A stretch of DNA of 64,000 bases, taken from the NCBI RefSeq assembly GCF_014650075.1, contig NZ_BMUG01000017.1:87263-151262 (forward strand). The letters are read 5' to 3'. The DNA comes from Streptomyces microflavus (GTDB lineage Bacteria; Actinomycetota; Actinomycetes; Streptomycetales; Streptomycetaceae). This document shows positions 8,321-16,784 of this stretch, one piece after another; the stretch's first letter is position 1, and each line of letters begins with the position of its first letter. The notes beneath the pieces were generated by a model. The model did no database searches. It had not been told where the DNA came from and saw only the letters and a program-made list of their open reading frames with translations. The translations under genes were made by a program, and so were the position numbers.

Positions 8321-9448
8321 GTGCGCCCGGCAACTGCGACGGCAACGGCCGTCACCACCCTCCTCGGCGCCGGTGCGGCAGCGGTCGCGGCCGGCCGGTA
8401 CGCCAGCGACGCCGCCCTCAAGGCGGCGCCCGGACGTCCCCTCCCCACCGACCGCAGACTCACCGTGCACGCCACGGCGGTCCGACAGATCACCCTGACC
8501 CGCTCCCTCACCGCGCTCCGCCCCGGCACGTACGGGATCGAGGGCCCCGGCGTCCACGCCGTGGTCGGCCCCGTCGTGGAAGGGGCCGAGTCCACCGCCG
8601 ACACCGTCGTACGCAGCCTGGAGCGGATCACCCACGGCACCCTGGAACCGGGCGCCAAGGTCCGCCTCACCCCCGAGCTGTACCGCGGGGACCCGGGCAG
8701 CGCCCTCGGCCTGGAGTACCGGGAGGTCGAGATCCCCGGCGAGCTCGGCGGACTGCCCGCCTGGTGGGTGCCCGGTGACCGCGACACCTGGGTCATCACC
8801 GCGCACGGCCTCGGCACCACCCGGGAACACCCCATGAACCTGATGGGCTTCCTGAGCGGACAGCAGCTCCCCGTGCTGGACATCACCTACCGGGGAGACG
8901 CCGGAGCCCCCCGCTCCGCCGACGGCCTCGGCCACCTCGGCGCCTCCGAATGGCGCGACCTGGACGCCGCGATCCGCTTCGCCGTGCGCTACGGCGCCCG
9001 GAACGTCGTCCTGCACGGCTGGTCCACCGGCGCCTCCATGGCCCTGCACGCCGCGGCCGGCTCCCCGCTCCGCGACCGCATCAGCGGCCTCGTCCTGGAC
9101 TCCCCGGTCCTGGACTGGCAGACCACCCTGCGCGCCCTGGCCGCCGCCCGCGGTGTCCCCGCAGCCCTGCTGCCGCTGGCCGTCCGCGCCGCCCAGGGCA
9201 GGACCGGGATGACCTCGGCCCCGCTCCTGGACACCGCCCTGGCCGACGCGCTGCCCGCCCCGACCCTGATCCTGCACGGCCCGGACGACACGATCGCCCC
9301 CTGGGGCCCGTCGCGGGCGCTCGCCGCCCGCCGCCCCGACCTCGTCAGCCTCCACGCCGTACCCCAGGCTCCGCATGCGTCGATGTGGAACGCCGATCCC
9401 GGCCGCTACGAAGAGACCCTCAGGCGCTTCCTCACGCCCCTGATGTGA
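8321..9448 (+). CDS. Alpha/beta-hydrolase, probably membrane-tethered
   Basis: This is a 375-residue serine hydrolase. After a GTG start there is a short hydrophobic N-terminal segment (VTTLLGAGAAAVAAG) that may anchor it. The oxyanion region (ITAHGLGTTREHP), the nucleophile elbow GWSTGAS, the acid segment LILHGPDDTIAP and the histidine segment PQAPHASMWN follow in the expected order. All triad positions are therefore present. It lies 115 bases after the aldolase gene on the same strand. The substrate is unknown; esterase or peptidase activity is possible. Confidence 0.82.
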   Translation: MRPATATATAVTTLLGAGAAAVAAGRYASDAALKAAPGRPLPTDRRLTVHATAVRQITLTRSLTALRPGTYGIEGPGVHAVVGPVVEGAESTADTVVRSLERITHGTLEPGAKVRLTPELYRGDPGSALGLEYREVEIPGELGGLPAWWVPGDRDTWVITAHGLGTTREHPMNLMGFLSGQQLPVLDITYRGDAGAPRSADGLGHLGASEWRDLDAAIRFAVRYGARNVVLHGWSTGASMALHAAAGSPLRDRISGLVLDSPVLDWQTTLRALAAARGVPAALLPLAVRAAQGRTGMTSAPLLDTALADALPAPTLILHGPDDTIAPWGPSRALAARRPDLVSLHAVPQAPHASMWNADPGRYEETLRRFLTPLM

Positions 9449-9558
9449 GGTGATGCGGGGATCGGTCCCTTTGGTCACCGGGGTGCGGGAAACGGCGCGG
9501 GTACCGGTGAAACACCTTCCGTTTGGGCTTTCGGGCCGACAGAGGCAAGACTGCTCCC

Positions 9559-10965
9559 GTGACGTCCCGTACCCCGCGCGACTCCAGGCTGCGACTTGTC
9601 CGCCCGCGACCCCTTGCCACCGCCCGCAGGGCCGTGTCCACCCGGCGTACCAGGCCGGCCCCCCGCCCCCCCGAGGGCACCCCGCCCCGCACGGAACTGG
9701 CCCGCCAGGCCCGGGCGGTCCTCGCCGACGCCGTGCGCATCGCCCACTGGGCGGCCGGCGCCCCCGCCCCCGGGAGTGCGGCACCGCTCGCCACCCAGGC
9801 GCTCGAACGGGCCGCGACGGCCCTGGAACTCTCCCCGGCACAGGTACGTGCGGGCTGGGACCGGGCCCGGCTGGCCGGCCTCATCGAGCTGCACGGCGAC
9901 ACCGCCCGCCCCGGCTGGCGGCTGCGGGCCTGGGACCGGGACGACTCGGCCGTGCTGCGCGGCTGGGTGGCGCTCTTCGACGCCTGGTCGCTCGTCCACG
10001 CCGCACCCGAGGGCATCGAGACCGGCGCGGTCGCCGAAGCCGTCGAGGCCGTGCCCCAGGTGCTCTCCCTCCTCCAGCTCTCCGCGGGCCCGGTCTCCGT
10101 ACCCGCCCTCCTGGACCTCCTCGCCCAGCGCATCGCCGAGCTCCACGAGGAGCGCTGCGAAGTGCCGTACGGCGCGGGCAGGACCGCCGGTGACGGCGAT
10201 CAGGCCGCCGGACGCCCCACACCCGCCCAGGACCGCGGCGCCGACCTCGACGCCCTCCTGCTCGACTGGGCCCTGGAGGGCCTCGCCGCCGTCGGCGCGC
10301 TGACCCTGGGCAACGGGCACGCCACCCTCACCCCGCTCGGCAACTGGGCGGTCTGGGTCAAGCTGGAACAGATCTGCGTCGCCGCCCAGAGCCCGGCCGG
10401 GAACATCGAGCAGTCCGCCGCCGACATGCTGCTCGGCTGCGCCCGGCTCACCCCCGGACCGGCCCGCGACGAATACCGGGCCTGGCTCGCCGCCCGTACG
10501 GTCGGCAGCGCCGTCGCCGAACTGCTCGCCGTCGCCCGGGGCGAGGACGCGCTGCTGCGGGGACTGGCCTTCGAGGCGCTGCGGGTCGTCGGAGCCCCCG
10601 CCGAGCCCGAGGTCCGCGCCGTCGTCACCAGCCCGTCGCTGCGGCCCTACGCGCTGCTCTGGCTCGCCGAGTACGAGGGAGCCGACCCGGACGACGCACA
10701 GGAGATCCTCAGCCGTGAGGAGGCCACCTGGCTCTGGGTCGACACCGCGGCCGCCGTCGCCGACCACGGCGAGACCGGGCTGCTGGTCCGCCACCTCGAC
10801 TCCGCCGTCCAGGGCACCGTCCCGGCCCTGCTCGACGAGGTCAGAGCCGTCGGCCACCCGCGCACCGTGCAGGTCCTGGTCGCGCTGGCCGCCGCGCACC
10901 CCGACCCGGCCCTGGCCAAGGCGGTCCGCCGGGCCGCGTTCCAGGTCCACACCGGCGGAGCCTGA
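9559..10965 (+). CDS. Conserved hypothetical protein with HEAT-like C-terminal helices
   Basis: I do not recognise this 468-residue protein as a named family. The GTG at 9559 is preferred because a CAAGAC hexamer about 8 bases upstream suggests a leaderless start. The N-terminus is Arg/Pro-rich. The rest is mostly alpha-helical with Ala/Leu repeats. The last 130 residues (around GEDALLRGLAFEALR and ARAAFQVH-type helices) resemble HEAT/ARM repeats, often used for protein binding. It has no signal peptide or membrane segment. A hairpin terminator separates it from the convergent VOC gene. Confidence 0.75.
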   Translation: MTSRTPRDSRLRLVRPRPLATARRAVSTRRTRPAPRPPEGTPPRTELARQARAVLADAVRIAHWAAGAPAPGSAAPLATQALERAATALELSPAQVRAGWDRARLAGLIELHGDTARPGWRLRAWDRDDSAVLRGWVALFDAWSLVHAAPEGIETGAVAEAVEAVPQVLSLLQLSAGPVSVPALLDLLAQRIAELHEERCEVPYGAGRTAGDGDQAAGRPTPAQDRGADLDALLLDWALEGLAAVGALTLGNGHATLTPLGNWAVWVKLEQICVAAQSPAGNIEQSAADMLLGCARLTPGPARDEYRAWLAARTVGSAVAELLAVARGEDALLRGLAFEALRVVGAPAEPEVRAVVTSPSLRPYALLWLAEYEGADPDDAQEILSREEATWLWVDTAAAVADHGETGLLVRHLDSAVQGTVPALLDEVRAVGHPRTVQVLVALAAAHPDPALAKAVRRAAFQVHTGGA

Positions 10966-10974
10966 CACCTGCGC

Positions 10975-11010
10975 CCCCGGGGTCCGCCGCTCAGCCTGCG
11001 GACCCCGGGG
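10975..11010. terminator. Bidirectional hairpin terminator
   Basis: CCCCGGGGTCCGC (10975-10987) pairs with GCGGACCCCGGGG (10998-11010), a perfect 13-bp stem between two convergent genes. The right arm overlaps the last codons of the VOC gene. Confidence 0.7.
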
Positions 11011-11404
11011 CGTACGTCCCGAAGCTCCACACGTTGCCCTCGGCGTCCCGCGCCATGTAGTCCCGTGAGCCGTAGTCCTGGTCCGTCGGCTCCATCAGGA
11101 TCTCCACGCCGAACTCCCGGGCGCGGGCGCAGTGCTCGTCCACCCGCTCCACCACCACGTACACCCCCGCCGGGCCCGCACCGGCCATCGCCCGGGCGAA
11201 CACGCCCTCCCCGCCCTTGGAACCGAGCATCACCCTGCCGTTGCCGCAGGACAGCTCGGCATGCAGCACACTGCCGTTCTCGCCCTCGTAGACCGCTTCC
11301 TCGGTGAAGCCGAAGCCCTCCGTCAGCGTCCTGATCGCCGCCCTCGCGTCGTCGTAGAGGACCGTCGGATACATCGTCGGAACGCCCTTGGCCGCGCCTG
11401 CCAT
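10991..11404 (-). CDS. VOC (glyoxalase/bleomycin-resistance fold) family protein
   Basis: This is a 137-residue single-module protein of the vicinal oxygen chelate superfamily. It shows the beta-alpha-beta-beta-beta pattern (MYPTVLYDDARAAIRTL, then VLHAELSCGNGRVMLG, then VYVVVERVDEHCARAREFG and DPEGNVW-like DAEGNVWSFGTY). It resembles the PhnB/YaeR-type subfamily, whose members are often of unknown activity. The ATG at 11404 is chosen because GAGAGGTGAG precedes it at good distance; a GTG three codons upstream is possible. Metal ligands and substrate are not clear. Confidence 0.82.
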   Translation of the reverse strand: MAGAAKGVPTMYPTVLYDDARAAIRTLTEGFGFTEEAVYEGENGSVLHAELSCGNGRVMLGSKGGEGVFARAMAGAGPAGVYVVVERVDEHCARAREFGVEILMEPTDQDYGSRDYMARDAEGNVWSFGTYAPGSAG

Positions 11405-11503
11405 CGCACTCACCTCTCACTGACCCACGTACTGCCGGTTGTGATCTGCGTCTCAGTCTTCCACCGGGCACTGACAATGCCCTCCCGAAGGCGTTCCGGC
11501 TGC

Positions 11504-12394
11504 TCAGGCGAAGGTGTCGCACTGCCCCATGTCGCCGCTGCGGAACCCGGTGGAGAACCACTGCTGGCGCTGCGCGGACGAACCGTGCGTCCAGGACTCC
11601 GGCGTCACCCGGCCCTGGAACCGCTCCTGGATCCGGTCGTCCCCGACCGCCGCCGCCGCGTCCAGCCCGTCCCGGATGTCCGCCCGGGTCAGCTCCGTGA
11701 TCAGCGGCCGGCCCGTCGACTCGTCCGGTGTCGTCGTCGCGTGGTGCGCCCAGACCCCGGCGTAGCAGTCGGCCTGCAGCTCCACCTTCACCGCGTTGCT
11801 GTCCGCGCCCTGCCGCCCGTCCTGCGACCGGCCCAGCGTGCCCATCTGGTTCTGCACGTGGTGGCCGTACTCGTGCGCCACCACATACGCCTGGGCGAAC
11901 GGCCCGCCGCTGGAGCCGAACTTCGTCCGCAGCTCGTCGAAGAACCCGAGGTCCAGATAGACCTTCCGGTCACCGGGGCAGTAGAAGGGCCCCACCGCCG
12001 AGGTCGCCGCCCCGCAGGCGGTGCCCACCCGCTCGCTGAACAGGACCGTCGGCGCGGCCGCGTACCGACCGCCCCGCCGCTGGAACTCCTGACGCCAGAA
12101 GTCCTGCACGCTGTTGACCACCGCCACCGTCCGGCAGTCGTCCCGGCTGTTGGCGTCCTGGCCCTTCAGACAGCTCTCCTGCACCCGCGCCGCCGACGAG
12201 GAGGTGGCCCCGGGCTCCGTATCGCCCGACGAGAGGCCGAGCTGATCGGGGCCGACCCCGAACAGCAGCCCCAGGACCAGGGCGATCACGCCGACGATGC
12301 CGCCCCCCACGGTGGCCCGCCCGCCCGGGATCCGGCTGCCCCGCACATCCTGGACCTCGGACGTGTCCAGATCGGCGTCGTCGTCGAACTGCAC
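11504..12394 (-). CDS. Membrane-anchored neutral zinc metallopeptidase (YpfJ family)
   Basis: This 296-residue protein has a short acidic cytoplasmic N-terminus, one transmembrane helix (about residues 30-47, IVGVIALVLGLLFGVG) and an extracellular domain with the HEXXH-type motif VVAHEYGHHVQNQMG. Four cysteines in the outer domain could form disulfides. It matches the putative neutral zinc metallopeptidase family YpfJ, whose substrates are not known. It starts divergently from the ABC-F gene across a 200-base region. Confidence 0.88.
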   Translation of the reverse strand: MQFDDDADLDTSEVQDVRGSRIPGGRATVGGGIVGVIALVLGLLFGVGPDQLGLSSGDTEPGATSSSAARVQESCLKGQDANSRDDCRTVAVVNSVQDFWRQEFQRRGGRYAAAPTVLFSERVGTACGAATSAVGPFYCPGDRKVYLDLGFFDELRTKFGSSGGPFAQAYVVAHEYGHHVQNQMGTLGRSQDGRQGADSNAVKVELQADCYAGVWAHHATTTPDESTGRPLITELTRADIRDGLDAAAAVGDDRIQERFQGRVTPESWTHGSSAQRQQWFSTGFRSGDMGQCDTFA

Positions 12395-12500
12395 GGGCGC
12401 ACCACCCTCGGCTCGGGGCGGGCGGCGCGGCGCCGCCCTGCGCCGAGTATCGGACGGTTCGTCCCGGCGGGCACGCGGAAAAGCAGTTGCACACCGCCAG

Positions 12501-12506
12501 TAGAAT
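12501..12506 (+). promoter_or_regulatory. -10 element (TAGAAT) upstream of the ABC-F gene
   Basis: TAGAAT is a good -10 match. Transcription from it would begin near 12513, directly at a small ATG reading frame (12514-12537). No clear -35 is visible. Confidence 0.45.
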
Positions 12507-12513
12507 GGGGGCT

Positions 12514-12537
12514 ATGGCCATTCTCCTTGCGCATTAG
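12514..12537 (+). CDS. Possible 7-codon leader peptide upstream of ABC-F
   Basis: ATG GCC ATT CTC CTT GCG CAT TAG encodes MAILLAH. The ATG lies 8 bases after a TAGAAT -10, so it could be read as a leaderless upstream ORF. It ends 60 bases before the GTG of the ABC-F gene. Leader-peptide attenuation is known for several antibiotic-resistance ABC-F genes. Whether this peptide is made, or regulates anything, is inference. Confidence 0.3.
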   Translation: MAILLAH

Positions 12538-12597
12538 CGGCGTCGAGAGACCTCCGCCCTCGTCCCTCCGCCGTCCATCCTGCCCTGGAGTTTTTCC

Positions 12598-14196
12598 GTG
12601 ATCACCGCTTCCGGCATCGAGCTGCGCGCCGGCGCCCGCATCCTCATCGAGTCCGCCTCCTTCCGTATCGCCAAGGGCGACCGCATCGGCCTGGTCGGCC
12701 GCAACGGGGCGGGCAAGACCACCCTCACCAAGTGCCTCGCGGGCGAGGGCACCCCCGCGGGCGGCACCATCACCCGGTCCGGCGAGGTCGGCTACCTCCC
12801 GCAGGACCCGCGCACCGGTGACCTGGAGATCCTCGCCCGCGACCGCATCCTCTCCGCCCGGGGTCTCGACGAGATCCTGCGCAAGATGCGCGAGAACGAG
12901 GAGCGGATGGCGAACGGCAAGGGCGCCACCCGCGAGAAGGCCATGAAGAAGTACGAGCGCCTGGAGACGGAGTTCCTCACCAAGGGCGGGTACGCCGCCG
13001 AGGCCGAGGCCGCCACCATCGCCGCCGCGCTCAGCCTGCCCGACCGGGTGCTCGGCCAGCCCCTGCACACCCTCTCCGGCGGTCAGCGCCGCCGTGTCGA
13101 GCTGGCCCGGATCCTCTTCTCGGACGCCGACACCCTGCTCCTCGACGAGCCCACGAACCACCTCGACGCGGACTCGATCGTCTGGCTGCGCGACTACCTG
13201 AAGACCTACCGCGGCGGCTTCATCGTGATCTCCCACGACGTCGACCTCGTCGAGACCGTCGTCAACAAGGTCTTCTACCTGGACGCCAACCGCTCGCAGA
13301 TCGACGTCTACAACATGGGCTGGAAGCTCTACCAGCAGCAGCGCGAGGCCGACGAGAAGCGCCGCAAGCGCGAGCGCCAGAACGCCGAGAAGAAGGCCGC
13401 GACCCTCAACGCGCAGGCCGACAAGATGCGCGCCAAGGCCACCAAGACCGTCGCCGCCCAGAACATGGCCAAGCGCGCCGACCGGCTGCTCTCGGGCCTG
13501 GAGGCCGTACGGGTCTCCGACAAGGTCGCCAAGCTGCGCTTCCCCGACCCCTCGCCGTGCGGCAAGACCCCGCTGATGGCGGAGGGCCTCTCCAAGTCGT
13601 ACGGCTCGCTGGAGATCTTCACCGACGTCGACCTCGCCATCGACAAGGGCTCCCGCGTCGTCATCCTCGGCCTCAACGGCGCGGGGAAGACCACGCTGCT
13701 GCGCCTGCTCGGCGGCGCCGAGAAGCCCGACACCGGCGAGATCATCGAGGGCCACGGCCTCAAGCTCGGCTACTACGCCCAGGAGCACGAGACCCTCGAT
13801 CCGGACCGCACGGTCCTGGAGAACATGCGCTCCGCCGCGCCCGACCTCGACCTCGTCGCGGTCCGCAAGACGCTGGGCTCGTTCCTCTTCTCCGGCGACG
13901 ACGTCGACAAGCCGGCCGGGGTGCTCTCCGGCGGCGAGAAGACCCGGCTCGCCCTGGCGACCCTGGTCGTCTCCTCCGCCAACGTGCTCCTGCTCGACGA
14001 GCCGACGAACAACCTCGACCCGGCCAGCCGCGAGGAGATCCTCGGCGCGCTGCGCACCTACAAGGGCGCCGTCGTCCTCGTCACCCACGACGAGGGCGCG
14101 GTCGAGGCGCTCCAGCCGGAGCGCATCATCCTGCTCCCGGACGGCGTCGAGGACCTCTGGGGTGCCGACTACCGGGACCTCGTCGCCCTCGCCTGA
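12598..14196 (+). CDS. ABC-F family ATP-binding protein (ribosome-associated type)
   Basis: This 532-residue soluble protein has two ABC ATPase domains in tandem and no membrane domain. The first Walker A is GRNGAGKTT near residue 38, with signature LSGGQRRRVELAR and Walker B LLLDEPTNHLD. The second has GLNGAGKTT, signature LSGGEKTRLALA and LLLDEPTNNLD. A Lys/Arg-rich helical linker (about residues 240-285) matches the interdomain arm that contacts the ribosome in this family. Such proteins resolve stalled ribosomes or protect against antibiotics; which applies here cannot be told. The GTG start follows a GGAG ribosome-binding site. Confidence 0.9.
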   Translation: MITASGIELRAGARILIESASFRIAKGDRIGLVGRNGAGKTTLTKCLAGEGTPAGGTITRSGEVGYLPQDPRTGDLEILARDRILSARGLDEILRKMRENEERMANGKGATREKAMKKYERLETEFLTKGGYAAEAEAATIAAALSLPDRVLGQPLHTLSGGQRRRVELARILFSDADTLLLDEPTNHLDADSIVWLRDYLKTYRGGFIVISHDVDLVETVVNKVFYLDANRSQIDVYNMGWKLYQQQREADEKRRKRERQNAEKKAATLNAQADKMRAKATKTVAAQNMAKRADRLLSGLEAVRVSDKVAKLRFPDPSPCGKTPLMAEGLSKSYGSLEIFTDVDLAIDKGSRVVILGLNGAGKTTLLRLLGGAEKPDTGEIIEGHGLKLGYYAQEHETLDPDRTVLENMRSAAPDLDLVAVRKTLGSFLFSGDDVDKPAGVLSGGEKTRLALATLVVSSANVLLLDEPTNNLDPASREEILGALRTYKGAVVLVTHDEGAVEALQPERIILLPDGVEDLWGADYRDLVALA

Positions 14197-14561
14197 CCCC
14201 CTCCCCGGAGCGCGCCGGCCCTCTCCGGACGGATCACCGGTCCCCCTCCGGATAGATCATTCGGCCTACGCGTGATCCACCATCTGTGTGAGGACGTCTC
14301 GTACCCCGGTACTGCGCCCGGCGCTCACCCGCCGCGCGCCCCTTTCCGGGGTCTCACTCCCCGTACGGCTCTGACCTGCCGGTTCTTTCGCCGGTAGGTG
14401 CCGTACGCCCCTGTGGCCCCGCGGAATCAGGGGTTCCGTATCTGTCGGAGCACTCTCCGGTCCGGAATCCGGTCGTACCGACCTTGCCGAATGGGTGGCC
14501 AGGAAGCGCGGGAGGGGTGATCATGAGAGTCCAGAGCGCACTTCCCATAGAGGAGGCACGG
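14197..14561 (+). other. Gene-free stretch between ABC-F and HTH genes, with a large hairpin
   Basis: No gene is supported in these 365 bases. A two-part hairpin occupies 14362-14407. The outer stem is CGTACGGC/GCCGTACG and the inner stem CCTGCCGG/CCGGTAGG (one G-U pair), with loop TTCTTTCG. It may terminate ABC-F transcription or act in the leader of the HTH gene. A GGGAGGGG ribosome-binding site at the end precedes an alternative ATG at 14523. Confidence 0.45.
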
Positions 14562-14783
14562 GTGGCCGAGACTCTGAAGAAGGGCAGCCGGGTGACCGGC
14601 GCCGCGCGTGACAAGCTCGCGGCAGACCTGAAGAAGAAGTACGACTCCGGTGCGAGCATCAGGGCGCTGGCCGAGGAAACCGGCCGCTCCTACGGGTTCG
14701 TCCACCGGATGCTCAGTGAGTCCGGAGTGACGCTGCGAGGCCGCGGCGGAGCCACACGAGGCAAGAAGGCCGCTTCGGCCTGA
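14562..14783 (+). CDS. Small helix-turn-helix protein
   Basis: This 73-residue basic protein starts MAETLKKGSRVTG. A GASIRALAEETGRSYGFVH segment forms a classic helix-turn-helix of the type found in resolvase-like and small DNA-binding proteins. A run of Arg/Gly/Lys follows at the C-terminus. The GTG at 14562 has AGGAGG five bases upstream. An in-frame ATG at 14523 (13 codons earlier) also has a strong site, so both forms may be made. Such short HTH proteins are widely conserved in Streptomyces but the target is unknown to me. Confidence 0.82.
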   Translation: MAETLKKGSRVTGAARDKLAADLKKKYDSGASIRALAEETGRSYGFVHRMLSESGVTLRGRGGATRGKKAASA

Positions 14784-14822
14784 GTGCCCCGGAGGCATAC
14801 AGGGCTCATCGGAATTCGGGGT

Positions 14823-14858
14823 GGCCACCCGGCTGACCGTGAGGTCGTCCGGGTGGTT
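14823..14858. terminator. Hairpin terminator after the HTH gene
   Basis: GGCCACCCGG (14823-14832) pairs with CCGGGTGGTT (14849-14858), followed by a short T-containing stretch (ACTGTT). It lies about 40 bases after the HTH stop codon. Confidence 0.55.
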
Positions 14859-14913
14859 ACTGTTCAGTCACTTAGTTTCTGAGTGCTGACTGCACCCGAT
14901 CCGGAGGCGCCCC

Positions 14914-15705
14914 ATGACCTCGCTCGACCCTGTGCTCGACAAGGACGGCGTACGGCTCACCGTCGAAGACGCGGTCGCCACGGTGACACTCACCAACCCG
15001 GCCAAGCGCAACGCCCAGTCTCCCGCTCTGTGGCGGGCGTTGACCGAGGCCGGACGGGTGCTGCCCGGCGATGTCCGGGTCGTGGTGCTCCGCGGCGAGG
15101 GCAAGTCCTTCTCCGCGGGCCTCGACCGGCAGGCGTTCACCCCCGAGGGGTTCGACGGCGAGCCGTCCTTCCTCGACATGGCGCGCGGCCCGGAGGCCGA
15201 GCTCGACGCGACCATCGCCGAGTACCAGGAGGCGTTCACCTGGTGGCGCCGCAACGACCTCGTGTCGATCGCGACCGTCCAGGGCCACGCCATCGGCGCC
15301 GGCTTCCAGCTCGCCCTCGCCTGCGATCTGCGGATCGTCGCCGACGACGTGCAGTTCGCCATGCGCGAGACCAGCCTCGGTCTCGTCCCCGACCTCACGG
15401 GCACCCACCCCCTGGTGAGCCTCGTGGGGTACGCGCGCGCGCTCGAGATCTGCGCCACCGGGCGGTTCGTGCACGCCGAGGAGGCCGAGCGCACCGGCCT
15501 CGCCAACCTCGTGGTCCCCGCCGACCAGCTCGACGCCGCGGCCCGCGACCTGGCCGCCGCGCTGATCGCCGCCCCCCGCGACGCCGTCGTGGAGACCAAG
15601 GCACTCCTGAACGGCGCGTCCTCGCGTACGTACGAGGAGCAGCGCATCGCCGAGCGGGCCGCCCAGGGCCGCAGGCTGCGCGACCTGGCGGGCATCACCG
15701 ACTAG
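14914..15705 (+). CDS. Enoyl-CoA hydratase/isomerase family protein
   Basis: This 263-residue protein has the crotonase fold. The first oxyanion strand is VVVLRGEGKSFSAGLDRQAF and the second is GHAIGAGFQLALACDLRI. The catalytic region reads MRETSLGLVPD. A Glu/Asp pair typical of hydratases is only partly matched, so another crotonase activity is possible. It probably acts on acyl-CoA substrates in fatty-acid or amino-acid catabolism. Its TAG stop (15703-15705) lies within the CTAG end of a repeat element, so the original 3' end may have been changed by the insertion. Confidence 0.85.
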   Translation: MTSLDPVLDKDGVRLTVEDAVATVTLTNPAKRNAQSPALWRALTEAGRVLPGDVRVVVLRGEGKSFSAGLDRQAFTPEGFDGEPSFLDMARGPEAELDATIAEYQEAFTWWRRNDLVSIATVQGHAIGAGFQLALACDLRIVADDVQFAMRETSLGLVPDLTGTHPLVSLVGYARALEICATGRFVHAEEAERTGLANLVVPADQLDAAARDLAAALIAAPRDAVVETKALLNGASSRTYEEQRIAERAAQGRRLRDLAGITD

Positions 15706-15720
15706 GGCCTCTCGTCCGGC
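15702..15720 (+). repeat. Solo copy of the miniature element's terminal repeat
   Basis: CTAGGGCCTCTCGTCCGG matches the left end of the element at 15767 with one mismatch (C for T). It starts 65 bases before that end and contributes the stop codon of the enoyl-CoA hydratase gene. It is either the relic of an earlier insertion or a duplicated end. Confidence 0.7.
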
Positions 15721-15766
15721 CTGTCCGGCGGATCCCGACCGGCGGGGCCGCGACATCCGGCACGCT

Positions 15767-15932
15767 CTAGGGCCTCTCGTTCGGATCATGCCGGGCTCGC
15801 GGGCCCCGGCACGCACATCTGCGGCGTTGTCGTCGGTCGCCAATGCTCCGCAGTGACTCCCTCCTCCGCCTTGCAGCTGCACGCACCGGACCCCGCTCCC
15901 TGATCCGGCCTGATCCGAACGAGAGGCCCTAG
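15767..15932. mobile_element. Miniature inverted-repeat element (MITE-like), 166 bp, CTAG ends
   Basis: The left end TAGGGCCTCTCGTTCGGATCA (15768-15788, first 20 bases plus A) is repeated perfectly in inverted orientation at 15911-15931. The match extends further with one mismatch. Both ends sit in a CTAG tetranucleotide, which may be the target site. The 120-base interior has no open frame of note and is less structured, so a transposase from elsewhere would be needed to move it. From memory very similar sequences occur in many Streptomyces. The right end supplies the TAG stop codon of the next minus-strand gene. Confidence 0.75.
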
Positions 15933-16690
15933 CCGGACCGCGCCTCACCGGGCGCCTCCACCACATCGGTGACCAGCACCGCCACCGGCAGCCGGTCCGC
16001 CGTGGCCGCCGACACCGCCGTACGCACCGACCGGGCCACATCCAGGGCCCGGTGGTCCGCGGCCGTCGCCACCTCGATCCGGATGTGGTCCTCGGCGGTG
16101 TGCACCGCACTGCCCAGCACCCGGGTCAGCGAGACGACACCCGGCACCGCGGCGGCGGCCACCGCCGCCGGCCCCTCCGCCTTCGCCACCGGGACCGAGG
16201 GGGAGCCGGAGGGCGGGGCCGTCACCTGATCGGGTGCACCGTCGTCGAGCAATGCCGTCACCCGCAGGTCCACCTCCGCGACCTCCAGGCCCAGCCGGGC
16301 GGCGGCCGCCGTGACGAGCGCCGCGCGCAGGGCGGCCGCCGCGTCGGGCAGCGGGCGGTCCCCGGCCGCCCGGAACTCCGCCTCGATCCGCAGCGGCCCG
16401 GGCGGCAGGGCGCTCGGCGGCGCCGGTGGCACGGCCGGGTCCGCCCCGGCCGCGCCGGCCGGTTCCGCCCGGGCAGCCGTATCGACGGCCGCCGTGGCCG
16501 GCCCGATCCTCAGCGTCCCCAGCACCGCGCCCGGCACGCTCGCCCCGCGCAGCACCGAGGCCGCCGCCGTCTCCGCGATCCAGGCGCCCTCCACGGCACC
16601 ACCCAGCGGGAGCAGCCGGCCGAGGCCCAGCCGTTGCCGTACCGCAGCTGTCCATCCGTCGGCCCTCTGCGGGCTCTGCTCCGTCGTCAT
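15929..16690 (-). CDS. Gls24-cluster-associated protein, two-part alkaline-shock-like fold
   Basis: This 253-residue Ala/Pro-rich protein is divergent from the Asp23/Gls24 cluster. Similar genes next to Gls24 genes in Streptomyces are, as I recall, labelled nucleopolyhedrovirus P10 family, a name with little functional meaning. Two segments (PLRIEAEFRAAGDRPLPD with LEVAEVDLRVTALL, and EDHIRIEVATAADHRALD with DRLPVAVLVTDVVE) resemble the beta-alpha-beta pattern of Asp23 domains. I infer a degenerate double Gls24 fold. The ATG at 16690 is preferred to a GTG at 16735 that lacks a ribosome-binding site. Its TAG stop is formed by the end of the adjacent MITE. Confidence 0.7.
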   Translation of the reverse strand: MTTEQSPQRADGWTAAVRQRLGLGRLLPLGGAVEGAWIAETAAASVLRGASVPGAVLGTLRIGPATAAVDTAARAEPAGAAGADPAVPPAPPSALPPGPLRIEAEFRAAGDRPLPDAAAALRAALVTAAAARLGLEVAEVDLRVTALLDDGAPDQVTAPPSGSPSVPVAKAEGPAAVAAAAVPGVVSLTRVLGSAVHTAEDHIRIEVATAADHRALDVARSVRTAVSAATADRLPVAVLVTDVVEAPGEARSG

Positions 16691-16784
16691 CGCCCCAGCC
16701 TGCCGTATCCACGGCGCGGGACCGGGCAAGCGCACTTAACGTGGGCAGGGAAGTCCCCACCCCGCCCCGAAGGGAAGAGCGGCG

